A DNA stretch of 64,000 bases from Roseimicrobium sp. ORNL1 (GCF_011044495.1 NZ_CP049143.1:6200001-6264000), one strand, 5' to 3'. Shown: positions 1-9,070, numbered from the stretch's first letter. A program made the numbers and translations. The notes: generated by a model from the sequence alone, not told the origin.

Positions 1-1
1 G

Positions 2-322
2 ATCCTTGCCAATGAACTTACCGGCATGCGGGCCATCGTGGATGAAGCCATCGCCTATCGCACGGTGCCAGAGGATGCGAACCACGAAGCCATCGTGCGC
101 TTCAAGGAAGAAGGCGCGGATGTCATCACTTTCACCAGTAGCTCCACGGTCGAGCATTTCCTCGATCTGGGATTAACGCTGCCGGAAGGGATCAAGATTG
201 CCAGCATTGGCCCCATCACCTCCGAGACGCTCACCAAGCACGGACTGAAGATCGATATCGAAGCAGAAGAACATTCGATTCCAGGCCTCGTGCGCGCAAT
301 TCAGGATCATTATGCGCAGTAA
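2..322 (+). CDS. hemD: Uroporphyrinogen-III synthase, C-terminal part (5' truncated by window edge)
   Basis: The reading frame is open from base 2 and ends at 322, giving the last 106 residues of a protein that begins outside the window. The visible part has the typical HemD second-half pattern: a YRTVP segment, a GADVITFTSSSTVEHF stretch (the conserved 'FTS.S.V..F' motif) and IASIGPITSETL, followed by a short helix ending near the C-terminus. HemD cyclises hydroxymethylbilane to uroporphyrinogen III in the cytoplasmic tetrapyrrole pathway. Whether it is fused to a uroporphyrinogen methyltransferase upstream cannot be seen. A 9-bp hairpin follows at 366-388. Confidence 0.85.
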   Translation: MLANELTGMRAIVDEAIAYRTVPEDANHEAIVRFKEEGADVITFTSSSTVEHFLDLGLTLPEGIKIASIGPITSETLTKHGLKIDIEAEEHSIPGLVRAIQDHYAQ

Positions 323-365
323 GCGCGGGTCCTGAGCCAACAAAGTGCATGTGAAAGCGCTTCAA

Positions 366-388
366 AGCGTGCCTGAAAGAGGCACGCT
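366..388 (+). terminator. Weak hairpin after hemD
   Basis: AGCGTGCCT (366-374) pairs with AGGCACGCT (380-388) around a 5-base loop. No U-tract follows, so it is at best a weak or Rho-assisted terminator or an mRNA 3' end structure. Confidence 0.35.
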
Positions 389-496
389 GGCGCGATTCTG
401 AAAAAAGTGAGTCCAGATGTCCTGGGCACTCAGGCTGGTTCGTCATGCCTATGAACGACCGACTGAAACAAACCCTCACCTTTCAGAATCGCCGCC

Positions 497-1327
497 ATGA
501 ATGCCCAGAACTTTACGCTTCCGAAAATTGTCTCGCGTGATGCATGGCTCACCGCACGCGAGGCATTGCTCGCCACGGAGAAGGAACTGACGAAACAGCG
601 CGACAAGGTGAACGCTGCGCGCCGCACCCTGCCGATGGTGGAAATCGGCAAAGACTACACCTTCGAAGGACCGAAGGGGAAAGTGAAGCTGGCAGACCTC
701 TTCGAAGGCCGCCATCAGCTCATCGTGTATCACTTCATGTTCGAGCCCGGCGATCCTCCGCCCGGCAAGACCGAGCCGTATACCGAAGGCTGCTCGGGAT
801 GCTCCTTCATGGCGGACAACATTGGTCATCTCTCCCACTTCCATGCGCGTGACACCACCATCACGCTGATCTCGCGCGCTCCGCTTTCGAAGATTGCTCC
901 CTTCAAGAATCGCATGGGCTGGACCATTCCGTGGTACTCGTCCTTTGGCAGCGACTTCAACTATGACTTCCATGTCACGGCGGATCCCAAAGTGGCTCCT
1001 GTGGAATACAACTTCCAGGACGAAGCCACACTGAAGAAGAAGGAAGAGAACTACCACCTCGAAGGCGAACAGCCGGGTGTGAGCGTGTTCCTTCGCGATG
1101 ACGAAGGCCGCATCTTCCACACCTACTCCACCTTTGGTCGAGGCATGGATCCGCTGGTGGGCACCTATCAATTCCTCGACCTCACGCCCTATGGACGCGG
1201 CGAAGGATGGGGCGGCATGCCGGACCTCGATGGCATTGGTTACTTCTGGGCGAAGCACCACGACAAGTATGGCGAAGAGGAAGAGACGAAAGAATCCTGC
1301 TGCGCCAGCCAAGCCGCCAAGAGTTGA
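497..1327 (+). CDS. DUF899 family thioredoxin-like protein
   Basis: This 276-residue protein matches the DUF899 family by overall pattern: an N-terminal helix rich in Lys/Arg with RDKVNAARRTLPMV, then a thioredoxin-like core with LADLFEGRHQLIVYHFMF, a CSGCSF motif near residue 100, and a conserved DLTPYGRGE segment near the C-terminus. The family is predicted to have a thioredoxin fold; the substrate is unknown. The CxxC here is offset from a classical thioredoxin active site. The protein ends in a CC pair (ESCCAS), whose function is unclear. The ATG at 497 begins the conserved N-terminal region. It is probably cytoplasmic, as no signal peptide is visible. Confidence 0.8.
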   Translation: MNAQNFTLPKIVSRDAWLTAREALLATEKELTKQRDKVNAARRTLPMVEIGKDYTFEGPKGKVKLADLFEGRHQLIVYHFMFEPGDPPPGKTEPYTEGCSGCSFMADNIGHLSHFHARDTTITLISRAPLSKIAPFKNRMGWTIPWYSSFGSDFNYDFHVTADPKVAPVEYNFQDEATLKKKEENYHLEGEQPGVSVFLRDDEGRIFHTYSTFGRGMDPLVGTYQFLDLTPYGRGEGWGGMPDLDGIGYFWAKHHDKYGEEEETKESCCASQAAKS

Positions 1328-1671
1328 GCCTGCCTCTCCACACAATCGATCAAACCCATGACGGTCATGAATACGGCAACCCGCTACACACGCATTCTGG
1401 TGAGCTACCTTACCATCGGAGTGATCTTTGCCGCCGCTCTGTCGGGTGGTCAGCGCAACAAAGTCCCGGCACCATGCCCGCTGCTGATCTTTGCAAAATT
1501 CTCGGAGCAAAGCCGCACACTGTTGTCTTTGCGCGACTGAGTCCCTCGTCACGTCACTGGCGGCGCGAGGAACTTTCCCATTCATCCCCCAAATACCTGG
1601 TTCGTGTGAAACCACACGAACCGACTCTGCCAAACCCAAACAACGCAACCAACAAAGAGGAGCACCCACAT
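1328..1671. other. Intergenic stretch without a convincing gene
   Basis: This 344-base stretch separates the DUF899 gene from the DUF1428 gene. It holds a 60-codon open frame (1358-1540) with one hydrophobic segment, but no ribosome binding site and no recognisable family, so I do not call it. The end of the stretch has a purine-rich AAAGAGGAG at 1654-1662, which is the ribosome binding site of the following gene. Confidence 0.5.
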
Positions 1672-2049
1672 ATGCCAAGCTACATTGATGGATTCGTCAT
1701 TCCCGTGCCCGCCGACAAGATCGATGAGTACATGAAAATTGCCAAGAAGGCCTCCAAGGTCTGGAAGGACCATGGCGCGCTCGAATACTGGGAGTGCGTG
1801 GGCGATGACCTGCAGATCGAGGGCATGCCCCCCAGCGCCAGCTTCCCAAAGATCACCAAGGCCAAGCCCAATGAAACCGTGGTCTTCTCCTGGATCCGCT
1901 ACAAGTCACGCAAGCACCGTGACCAGGTGACCGCAAAAGTCATGAAGGACCCTCGCCTGGAGCCCTACATGCAACCCGGCGCAATGCCCTTCGACATGAA
2001 GCGCATGTCCTACGGCGGCTTCAAGTCCGTCGTGAGTGTGCAGGAATAA
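1672..2049 (+). CDS. DUF1428 family protein
   Basis: The product is 125 residues. It starts MPSYIDGFVIPVP and contains the DUF1428 hallmarks: a central WKDHGALEYWECVGDD segment, a VFSWIRYKSR strand and the C-terminal MPFDMKRMSYGGF. The family adopts a dimeric ferredoxin-like (ABM-type) fold and its function is unknown; older databases mislabel it as a 4.5S RNA protein. The frame stays open well upstream, but the ATG at 1672 is preceded by a good AAAGAGGAG ribosome binding site and starts the conserved domain. Together with the neighbouring DUF899 and DUF1579 genes it forms a run of small, same-strand genes that often co-occur in proteobacterial and verrucomicrobial genomes. Confidence 0.85.
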   Translation: MPSYIDGFVIPVPADKIDEYMKIAKKASKVWKDHGALEYWECVGDDLQIEGMPPSASFPKITKAKPNETVVFSWIRYKSRKHRDQVTAKVMKDPRLEPYMQPGAMPFDMKRMSYGGFKSVVSVQE

Positions 2050-2108
2050 CCCATTCCGCATTCGCTTCCTTCCTTCCTTCAAATACCACCATCTCACCAT
2101 CCACCATC

Positions 2109-2678
2109 GTGAAAACACAACTCATGAAAAGGATCACATTCGCCGCGCTCGCTTGCGCGCTCCTCGCCTCTGCCAGCCTGCAGGCTGCGGAAATGCCCCA
2201 GATGCCCCCACCCGTGAAAGAGCACGAGTGGCTCAAAAAGTTCGTCGGCGAATGGGACACCTCCGTGGAGGTCTACATGGAACCCGGAAAGCCGCCCATG
2301 ACCTGCAAGGGCTCCGAAACCGCCCAAATGGTCGGCGGCTTCTGGGTCATCGGCCAGGGCAAGGCGGAGATGATGGGCATGCCCATGTCCAGCGTCATCA
2401 CCCTCGGATACGACCCCGCAAAGAAGAAGTACATCGGCACCTGGATCGATGGCATGAACAGCTACTTGTGGCAGTACGAAGGCTCCGTCGATGAGGCCGG
2501 TAACAAGCTGACTCTGGAGTCAACCGGCCCGTGCCCCAAGACACCTGGCAAACTCCGCGAGTTCCGTGAAACTGTAGAGTTCAAGAGCCCCGACCACCGC
2601 ATCTTCACCTCATCCATCAAGGAAGATGACGGCAAGTGGTTGCTGATCGTCAAGGGTGAGTACACGCGGAAGAAGTAA
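2109..2678 (+). CDS. DUF1579 family secreted protein
   Basis: The 189-residue product has an N-terminal signal peptide (a Lys-rich start, then ITFAALACALLASASLQA) followed by a beta-rich DUF1579 domain. That domain shows EHEWLKKFVGEWDTSVEVYM near the start, a FWVIGQGKAEMMG strand, and LGYDPAKKKYIGTWIDGMN. DUF1579 proteins are lipocalin-like small barrels of unknown role and are usually exported. The listed start is a GTG at 2109. An in-frame ATG at 2124 gives a more typical signal peptide (MKRITFAAL) and could be the true start. A strong intrinsic terminator lies immediately downstream. Confidence 0.8.
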   Translation: MKTQLMKRITFAALACALLASASLQAAEMPQMPPPVKEHEWLKKFVGEWDTSVEVYMEPGKPPMTCKGSETAQMVGGFWVIGQGKAEMMGMPMSSVITLGYDPAKKKYIGTWIDGMNSYLWQYEGSVDEAGNKLTLESTGPCPKTPGKLREFRETVEFKSPDHRIFTSSIKEDDGKWLLIVKGEYTRKK

Positions 2679-2709
2679 GCTGACTTCCGACAAAACCCTC
2701 ATCCCAACA

Positions 2710-2740
2710 CGGAGATGGATTCGCATCCATCTCCGTTTTC
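2710..2740 (+). terminator. Intrinsic terminator
   Basis: CGGAGATGGAT (2710-2720) pairs perfectly with ATCCATCTCCG (2725-2735) across a 4-base loop and is followed by TTTTC. It ends the DUF1579 transcript and could also limit read-through into the convergent DUF1501 gene. Confidence 0.85.
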
Positions 2741-2763
2741 TATTGATGCTGCGATGAGAGGCC

Positions 2764-4212
2764 TCACGCCAGAATATCCCTCACCACATGCCCATGCACA
2801 TCTGTCAGGCGAAAATCACGTCCCGCATGATGAAAGGTGAGGCGCTCGTGATCGAAGCCGAGGCAATGCAGGATGGTGGCCTGGAGGTCGTGCACATGCA
2901 CCGGGTTCTCCACGATGTGGAAGCCCATTTCATCCGTCGCGCCGTGAGTCAGGCCAGGCTTGATGCCGCCACCAGCCATCCACATGGTATACGCCTGGGG
3001 ATGGTGGTCGCGGCCGAGACTGCGGCCCAGCGCAGGATTGGTCTCCACCATGGGTGTGCGTCCGAATTCACCACCCCAGATTACGAGCGTGTCATCCAGC
3101 AGACCGCGCTGCTTCAGGTCGCGCACCAGGGCGGCGCTAGCCTGGTCTGTGGCAGCGCAATTCTTCTTCGTGTTTCCGGTGACGTCTGAGTGAGCATCCC
3201 ACCCCTCGTGATAGATGTTGATGAAGCGCACACCGCGCTCGATCATGCGACGGGACAGCAAGCAGGCGCGCGCGAAAGATGGCTTATCCGGATCACAGCC
3301 GTACATTTCCAGCGTGGCCTTGCTCTCGCTCTTCAGATCCATGAGTTCCGGCGCGCTGGTTTGCAGGCGGAAGGCCATCTCGTAGTTCGCCAGGCGCGTG
3401 TTGATTTCCGGATCGCCCACGGTCTCCATCTGCTTGCGGTTCATCTTCCCGATGAGGTCCAGCGTATCCCGCTGCAGCCGTGCATCCATGCCGTTGGGAC
3501 TGGAGACATTCAGGATGGGATCGCCCTGCGAGCGGAAGCGCACTCCGGTATACACCGTCGGCAGGAAACCACTCGACCACAGGGCGGAGCCCCCGCTCAG
3601 GCCACTGCCCGTGCTCATCACCACAAAGGCAGGCAGGTCCTGTGTTTCCGAACCCAAGCCATACAGCGCCCATGAGCCCAGCGACGGACGACCCGGCTGC
3701 GAGAAGCCCGTATTGAAAAAAAGCTGAGCGGGCGCGTGGTTGAATTGATCCGTCTTGCACGAGCGGACGATGCAGATGTCATCCACAATCTTCGCGAGGT
3801 GTGGCATGGCCTCCGACAATTCCGCGCCGCTCTGGCCGTGCTTCGCAAACCGGAACTGTGGACCGAGCACGGCAGCATCCGGCCGGATGAAGGCGTAGCG
3901 TTGGTTGCCAATCACCGAGGGTGGCAGTGGATTGCCTTCGAGCTTGGCCAACGCGGGCTTGTAGTCGAAGAGGTCAAGCTGCGACGGCGCGCCCGCCATG
4001 AACAGGTGAATCACGTGTTTCGCCTTCCCGGGGAAATGCGGCTTCAACGGATGCAGCGGATCCGTGGACGCCGGTGCAGGGGCCGCACTGACACGAGAGG
4101 TGAGCGTATCCGTCAACAGACCGGCAAGAGCAACCTTTCCCAAACCAACTCCACACTCCTGAAGGAAGTGGCGGCGGGAAACTTGCAGCGGATGAAGGGT
4201 GCGATTCAGCAT
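2764..4212 (-). CDS. DUF1501 domain protein with Tat-like signal
   Basis: The 482-residue protein belongs to the DUF1501 family, which is structurally related to the alkaline phosphatase/sulfatase fold and is abundant in Planctomycetes and Verrucomicrobia. The N-terminus carries SRRHFLQECGVG, a twin-arginine-type export signal. Family segments visible include AKHVIHLFMAGAPSQLDLFDYKP, RGVRFINIYHEGWDAHSD, LVIWGGEFGRTPMVE and GRDHHPQAYTMWMAGGGIKPG, the last resembling metal-site residues of the phosphatase superfamily. The gene lies only 3 bases downstream of the PSD1 cytochrome gene, so the two are almost certainly co-transcribed. This pair is a recurring PVC arrangement whose substrate is undetermined (polysaccharide processing has been proposed). 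Confidence 0.9.
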   Translation of the reverse strand: MLNRTLHPLQVSRRHFLQECGVGLGKVALAGLLTDTLTSRVSAAPAPASTDPLHPLKPHFPGKAKHVIHLFMAGAPSQLDLFDYKPALAKLEGNPLPPSVIGNQRYAFIRPDAAVLGPQFRFAKHGQSGAELSEAMPHLAKIVDDICIVRSCKTDQFNHAPAQLFFNTGFSQPGRPSLGSWALYGLGSETQDLPAFVVMSTGSGLSGGSALWSSGFLPTVYTGVRFRSQGDPILNVSSPNGMDARLQRDTLDLIGKMNRKQMETVGDPEINTRLANYEMAFRLQTSAPELMDLKSESKATLEMYGCDPDKPSFARACLLSRRMIERGVRFINIYHEGWDAHSDVTGNTKKNCAATDQASAALVRDLKQRGLLDDTLVIWGGEFGRTPMVETNPALGRSLGRDHHPQAYTMWMAGGGIKPGLTHGATDEMGFHIVENPVHVHDLQATILHCLGFDHERLTFHHAGRDFRLTDVHGHVVRDILA

Positions 4213-4215
4213 GAC

Positions 4216-7200
4216 TCAGCCTTTCGTGACAAACTCGTCAAGGTTGAAGAGGGCGCGGGCCAGCAGGGTCCACGCGGCGCGATCGATGTCCTTCGCGTCC
4301 TTGTTTCCGTTGATGACAGCAGCATCCACCTCACCAGACCGGATGCGCTGCCTTTGAGATTCCATGTAGGCGATCAACGCTGACGTTTCATCAGTCGTCG
4401 CCTCGCGGCACAGCACGCGGCGGAACATGAACTGCAGTCGCGCTTCATCCGTGCCGGACTGTTGTGTGGTGAGTAACCCAAGCGCCTGCGTCGCCTCCAC
4501 CATGAAGACATCATTCAGCAGGGTGAGCGCCTGCAGTGGGGTGTTGGAAACATCACGGCGTGCCACGCACGCCTCACCACTTGGCGCATCGAAGGTGGTG
4601 GACATGGCGAAGGGAGCGGTGCGTTTCAAGAATGTATATAGCGAGCGGCGATGGCGATCATCTCCGCTGCTGGCCTCCCACGTCCCCTTACCATAGGCGA
4701 TGTCCACCACGCCATCCGGCTGCGGGGGATACACGCCGGGGCCGCCCATTTTCAGCGAAAGCAGGCCGCTCGCGTACAGCACGCTGTCCCGGACGATCTC
4801 CGCCTCCACGCGCGGACGCGGGGCACGGGCCAACCACTTGTTCTCCGCATCCTTTGCCAGCAGTTCAGGCGTGACCTGCGATGACTGCTGATAAGTCGCG
4901 CTGGTGACAATGAGACGATGCAGCTTCTTCAGCGACCAGTTCTGCTTCATGAACTCCACCGCGAGCCAATCCAACAACTCGGGATGGGTCGGCACTTCTC
5001 CCTGGAAGCCGAAGTCTTGTGAAGTCTTCACCAGGCCTCGCCCAAAGAGAATTTCCCACTGACGGTTCACGGTGACGCGCGCCGTCATCGGATTCTCGGG
5101 AGACACGATCCACTTCGCAAAGGCGAGCCGGTTGCGTGGTGCGTCCTTCGGCAGCGGATTCAGCACCGAAAGCACCTCCGCTTTCACCAACTCTTGCGGC
5201 TGGGTGTATTCGCCGCGGTTGTAGAGATGGGTGGGACGTGGATTGGAAGCCGGGCGCTCACGCATCACCAGACTCGCCGGAGCGGCAGGTGGTTTACGCG
5301 CAGCACGAATGGCATCCGCCTCATTCGCCACCTCGGGGGCATTCATCAGGAACTGCATGCGAAGCTGATTGCGCTGTGCGGGTTTGAGCTCGGCATCAGA
5401 GAGGGTCAGCAGCGGCTCCAACTTGTCAGGAATGCCACGAGCCTCGGCGCCATTGTCATGGGCGGTGACGGAGATGCGGAAGCGACCGAGTGGACAGGCG
5501 TAATGCCTGCCGAAGAGCATCTTCACGGAGATCTCCTCCGTGCCTTCGAGTGGCTTCTCCAAAACGAATACCGCTTCATGCGCTTCACCCGGACGCTTGG
5601 CGCAGCTCCATCCAGTCTGCGGATCACCATCCACCGCAGCCATGGCAGACACAGCGGGAGTATTGGGACCGCCGAAGTTGTTCCGTGCATAGGTCTCACT
5701 CGCACGCGTGATCTTCACCGGCTTGCCATTCACGGTGACCTGAAACTCACCCATGAAGAAGTCGCCCTTGGGTCCCTCATAATATGCGAGGCCGGGGCCA
5801 CGATCCGGCAGGCTGGGGTGGGGCAGTGCTTCAAGTCGAATGGCCGTGATGCCGGTGGTCACAGGGCGGAATTTCAGCTCATACGTGTCGCTCTTGGTGA
5901 TGTCGCCGGAGCCCAGCACCGAGCCATCGGGAAGCTGGGTGAGATGCGGCATGTTGCTCTTCATTTCGGTGGGGCGAAGCACCTGCCACTCCACCTTGTT
6001 GCCACGCATATTCTGCAGCCATGTGTTGAATGCGGCTTCCGCCAATTCGCGACGTGCTCCGGGTGTGTCCTTGTCCTTCGCCGGCCACTTCGCCGGCAGG
6101 TCGGCCACCTGTCGCGCAAGGCGTTTCTGACGTTGGTCCTTTGCTTCCGGAGTCTCTTGCGCCGGGAGATCCAGATCCGGCTCATCCGCGTTATTCAAGA
6201 AGGCCATGATCTGGAAATACTCGCGGTGCGTGACGGGATCGAACTTGTGCGTGTGGCACTGCGCGCAGCCCAACGTGAGGCCCAGCCACGTGGTGCCGGT
6301 GGTGGCCACGCGATCTGCCATGGCGTGATAACGGAACTCCAGAGGGTCAATGCCGCCCTCTTCGTTCAGCATCGTGTTGCGATGGAACCCGGTGGCAATC
6401 CGCTGCTCCACGGTCGCTCCCGGCAGCATGTCTCCAGCGATTTGATCGATGGTGAATTCATCAAACGGCATGTCCGCATTCAGTGCCTTCACGACCCAGT
6501 CGCGGTAGGGCCAGATGCTTCGCGGCCTATCCTTTTCGTAGCCATTCGTGTCTGCATACCGCGCGAGGTCCAGCCAGCGACGCGCCCAACGCTCCCCGTA
6601 TTGTGGCGAAGCCAGCAACGCATCCACAGTGGCCCGAATGGCAGCATCGCGATCCCGTGCAACCGCCTCGACGAAGGCATCCACCTCTTCGGGCTTCGGC
6701 GGCAGACCAACGAGATCCAGATAGAGCCTGCGCACCAGCGTCACCGCATCCGCAGGCGAAGAGGGAGCGAGGCCCTGTTCCTTGAGTTTGGCGCGAATGA
6801 AGGCATCGATGGGATTGGCAAGTGCGGCGCCCTGCTCGGGATTCGGCGGTGTCGTCTGCTGCGGTTTGACGAAGGCCCAATGCTGCTTGTATTCCGCACC
6901 CCCTGCGACCCAGCGTTTCAGGATGTCCTTCTGCTCTGCCGTGATCGACATCTTCGAATCCGGCGGCGGCATGATTTCATCCGGGTCATTCGTCTCGATG
7001 CGCGCCACCAGAGCGCTCTTGTCCGGCTGGTGCGGCACGATCGCGATGTCCCCCGTCTTCGCGGGCTTCAGGACTTCCTCTCGCAGATCCAGGCGCAGTC
7101 CGCCTTTGCGTGTCTTTTCATCCGGCCCGTGGCACTTGAAGCAGTACCGGGAAAGAATGGGCCGTACCTCGTTGGTGAAGTCAGGCGAAGACGAAGGACC

Positions 7201-7275
7201 TGCCGCAGGCAGCGACTGCACTCCGGAGAGTGCGCCGAGCATGACAAGAATGAGTGTGGATGAGCGAAGTGGCAT
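4216..7275 (-). CDS. PSD1 / Planctomycete cytochrome C domain protein (DUF1549-DUF1553)
   Basis: The start is placed at the ATG at 7275, giving 1019 residues and a clear signal peptide (MPLRSSTLILVMLGALSG). The protein then has a c-type heme motif CFKCHGPDE in the planctomycete cytochrome C (PSC) region. It continues with a DUF1549-like part (YGERWARRWLDLARYADTNG, FDEFTIDQIAGDMLPG, LGLTLGCAQCHTHKFDP), a central discoidin-like beta region, and DUF1553 at the C-terminus (NRLAFAKWIVSPENPMTARV, LDWLAVEFMKQNW, GACEARRDVSNTPLQALTLLND-like ending). CAQCH is a second CxxCH. The protein is expected in the periplasm, with a presumed redox role. It heads a two-gene operon with the DUF1501 gene. Confidence 0.9.
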   Translation of the reverse strand: MPLRSSTLILVMLGALSGVQSLPAAGPSSSPDFTNEVRPILSRYCFKCHGPDEKTRKGGLRLDLREEVLKPAKTGDIAIVPHQPDKSALVARIETNDPDEIMPPPDSKMSITAEQKDILKRWVAGGAEYKQHWAFVKPQQTTPPNPEQGAALANPIDAFIRAKLKEQGLAPSSPADAVTLVRRLYLDLVGLPPKPEEVDAFVEAVARDRDAAIRATVDALLASPQYGERWARRWLDLARYADTNGYEKDRPRSIWPYRDWVVKALNADMPFDEFTIDQIAGDMLPGATVEQRIATGFHRNTMLNEEGGIDPLEFRYHAMADRVATTGTTWLGLTLGCAQCHTHKFDPVTHREYFQIMAFLNNADEPDLDLPAQETPEAKDQRQKRLARQVADLPAKWPAKDKDTPGARRELAEAAFNTWLQNMRGNKVEWQVLRPTEMKSNMPHLTQLPDGSVLGSGDITKSDTYELKFRPVTTGITAIRLEALPHPSLPDRGPGLAYYEGPKGDFFMGEFQVTVNGKPVKITRASETYARNNFGGPNTPAVSAMAAVDGDPQTGWSCAKRPGEAHEAVFVLEKPLEGTEEISVKMLFGRHYACPLGRFRISVTAHDNGAEARGIPDKLEPLLTLSDAELKPAQRNQLRMQFLMNAPEVANEADAIRAARKPPAAPASLVMRERPASNPRPTHLYNRGEYTQPQELVKAEVLSVLNPLPKDAPRNRLAFAKWIVSPENPMTARVTVNRQWEILFGRGLVKTSQDFGFQGEVPTHPELLDWLAVEFMKQNWSLKKLHRLIVTSATYQQSSQVTPELLAKDAENKWLARAPRPRVEAEIVRDSVLYASGLLSLKMGGPGVYPPQPDGVVDIAYGKGTWEASSGDDRHRRSLYTFLKRTAPFAMSTTFDAPSGEACVARRDVSNTPLQALTLLNDVFMVEATQALGLLTTQQSGTDEARLQFMFRRVLCREATTDETSALIAYMESQRQRIRSGEVDAAVINGNKDAKDIDRAAWTLLARALFNLDEFVTKG

Positions 7276-7402
7276 CGAGCAGGAGAAACCGACCCCAACA
7301 GGGGCAGATTCTGATCCTATCAAAACGGCCCGGGTAGCAACAGTCTTGTGTCCCGGGAGCCAGAAGATCCATCAGCAGGGCCAGATACGCCCTCAATGCC
7401 CT

Positions 7403-8146
7403 CTACTCGACGGTCTTGGGCTTCACCTTCACCCAGGTGAATTTCTTGCCATCCCAGCGCCCCTCGTAGGCGTGGTCGGGATTTGCCAGGGGTTCATATT
7501 CCTCAATCAACTCAATGGCAGGCGCGGTCAGATCAATGGTGGTGCCCTTCTGCGGCAGGTGCCACCACCAGCGGAAGTCGTCCTTCTGCGCCTTCTTCAC
7601 GAGGTCGTGACGCTTGTCGCTGTAGAAGCTGGTGAGGGCGAGATCTGGGAGGATGTCCTTGGTGACTTCGGTGAGCTTGTCCCCCTCCACCTTCCAGAAG
7701 GAGATGTGGTTCGTGTCATTCGCCACGTTCGTCCACTGCTCGATGGCCACCCCGGCGAGCTTGGTGCCGTCCTTGCAATTCCACAGGGCCATGGTGAAGA
7801 TCGCACCTTCGCCATCGCCGCCCGAGTCGATTTTGATGAAGCCATTCTTGGTATCCGCCTCGACCTTCCACACCAGCATGCGACGCCCGACTTCCTCGAC
7901 CTTTTCTCCTGGGGTATTGATGAGTGTCTTCCGATTGGAGGGATCCTTGATAAGTTTGGGGTCCTCACCCGGCCACTCGTCGAAGCAGGAAGCCGGCAGC
8001 TTCATGAAAACGTCCTTCACATCCAGGTCGAGCGCGGGTGCGCTGGAAATGGCAAGTACGAGCACGGCGGGGGCAAGCAGTCTCAGCAACATGGCGGCGA
8101 GTTTGCGCCATGCAGGTGCCTTTGTCACGTGTCTGAATGTGGACAT
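7403..8146 (-). CDS. Secreted hypothetical protein
   Basis: I place the start at the ATG at 8146 (247 residues), which gives a basic N-terminus followed by a hydrophobic signal segment (LLRLLAPAVLVLAISSAPAL). An upstream start at 8215 would overlap the divergent hydrolase gene. The mature part has KNGFIKIDSGGDGEGAIFTMALWNCKDGTKLAGV, several Trp residues and a WWWHLPQKG motif. I do not recognise a specific family; the pattern resembles small beta-rich periplasmic proteins annotated as hypothetical in Bacteroidetes and Verrucomicrobia. It sits 127 bases upstream of the PSD1 gene on the same strand and may belong to the same transcript. Confidence 0.7.
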   Translation of the reverse strand: MSTFRHVTKAPAWRKLAAMLLRLLAPAVLVLAISSAPALDLDVKDVFMKLPASCFDEWPGEDPKLIKDPSNRKTLINTPGEKVEEVGRRMLVWKVEADTKNGFIKIDSGGDGEGAIFTMALWNCKDGTKLAGVAIEQWTNVANDTNHISFWKVEGDKLTEVTKDILPDLALTSFYSDKRHDLVKKAQKDDFRWWWHLPQKGTTIDLTAPAIELIEEYEPLANPDHAYEGRWDGKKFTWVKVKPKTVE

Positions 8147-8192
8147 TGCATCTCTGCTTGCCATCCGCCGGGGTAAAGCGTGAGATGTGCAC

Positions 8193-8963
8193 ATGCGCGC
8201 CCTCTTCTTCCTCACACTCCCCTTCTACGCAGTGCTGCTGAGCACGTCGCCCGTTCGCGCGGACGAGAAAGCCCAGTCCGCCAACACCGCCATCGTCCCG
8301 GCAGGAAAGTTGGAAAAGGATTTCTACGAGTGGGAGGAACGTCACGCCGCCGCCATGGCCGTGAAAGACCAGCTCAAACCTGAGGTGGTGCTCATTGGGG
8401 ACTCCATCACGCACCTGTGGGGCGGTCAGCCGAATGAGCCCAAGGGGAATCGCGGTGCCGAGGCGTGGAAGGCTCTCTTTGGCGAACATCCCGCGCTCAA
8501 TCTCGGCTTTGGCTGGGACCGCACGCAGAATGTGCTGAAGCGCATTGAGCTAGGTGAGTTGGATGGCCTTTCGCCGAAGGCGGTGGTGATCCACATCGGC
8601 ACGAACAACCTCGCCGGCACCAAGAACGCCCGTGAAAACACCCCGGACGAAATCGTGGAAGGCATCGCCCTGATTGTGCAGCGTGTGCAGGAGAAGTTCC
8701 CCACGGCGAAAGTGATTGTGATGGCAGTGTTCCCTCGCGGTGAGAAGCCGGACAACAGCCGCCGTGTGCAGGTGAATGCGATCAACGAGCGTCTCGTGAA
8801 GAAGATGGAAGCCACCAAGGGAGTGACCTATCTCGATGTCACCGCGAAGCTCACGAATGCCGATGGCACGATCTCGAAAGATGTGATGCCGGACTTCCTG
8901 CATCCCGGCGCGAAGGGTTATGCCATTTGGGCGGAGGCGCTGAAGCCGGTGCTGCCGCGGTGA
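8193..8963 (+). CDS. SGNH/GDSL hydrolase (PAF-acetylhydrolase-like)
   Basis: The 256-residue product has a signal peptide (MRALFFLTLPFYAVLLSTSPVRA, taken in two parts) and the four SGNH blocks. Block I is VVLIGDSITHLWGG with the nucleophilic Ser, then Gly in LGFGWDRTQNVLKRI, then block III HIGTNNLAG with the catalytic Asn, and block V DFLHPGAKGYAIWA with the Asp and His. The arrangement matches the platelet-activating-factor acetylhydrolase IB beta-like bacterial enzymes, which are often esterases or carbohydrate deacetylases. The substrate cannot be deduced. A GTG at 8187 is an alternative start. The gene is divergent from the preceding hypothetical gene and ends 4 bases before a large palindromic repeat. 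Confidence 0.88.
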   Translation: MRALFFLTLPFYAVLLSTSPVRADEKAQSANTAIVPAGKLEKDFYEWEERHAAAMAVKDQLKPEVVLIGDSITHLWGGQPNEPKGNRGAEAWKALFGEHPALNLGFGWDRTQNVLKRIELGELDGLSPKAVVIHIGTNNLAGTKNARENTPDEIVEGIALIVQRVQEKFPTAKVIVMAVFPRGEKPDNSRRVQVNAINERLVKKMEATKGVTYLDVTAKLTNADGTISKDVMPDFLHPGAKGYAIWAEALKPVLPR

Positions 8964-8967
8964 TCAG

Positions 8968-9063
8968 GTCCTGGGAGCGCTGGTCCCGCATGCGGGACCA
9001 GCGTATTCAGGGTGCAAGGTCTACAACACGAAGCAGCCGGCCGGAGGCCAGCGCTCCCAGGGC
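8968..9063. repeat. 96-bp palindromic repeat element (REP/MITE-like)
   Basis: CTGGGAGCGCTGG at 8971-8983 is the exact reverse complement of 9048-9060, and G-C and wobble pairs extend the pairing by about three positions on each side. Nested inside is a perfect 24-base palindrome at 8979-9002. The element fills the gap between two convergent genes (ends at 8963 and 9071), so it could serve as a bidirectional terminator. No second copy was seen in this window. Confidence 0.7.
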
Positions 9064-9070
9064 TCAGGGG

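Noticed and set aside
1358-1540. 60-codon ORF between the DUF899 and DUF1428 genes
   Set aside because: There is no ribosome binding site, no family and low codon quality; it has one hydrophobic stretch only.
5194-7263. 689-residue plus-strand frame across the PSD1 gene
   Set aside because: It is a shadow of the conserved minus-strand PSD1 gene; the translation is Arg/His-rich and has no recognisable domain.
7326-7360. CCCGGG inverted repeat as terminator after the secreted hypothetical gene
   Set aside because: The arms are only 6 bases, each is self-palindromic, the loop is long and there is no T-run.
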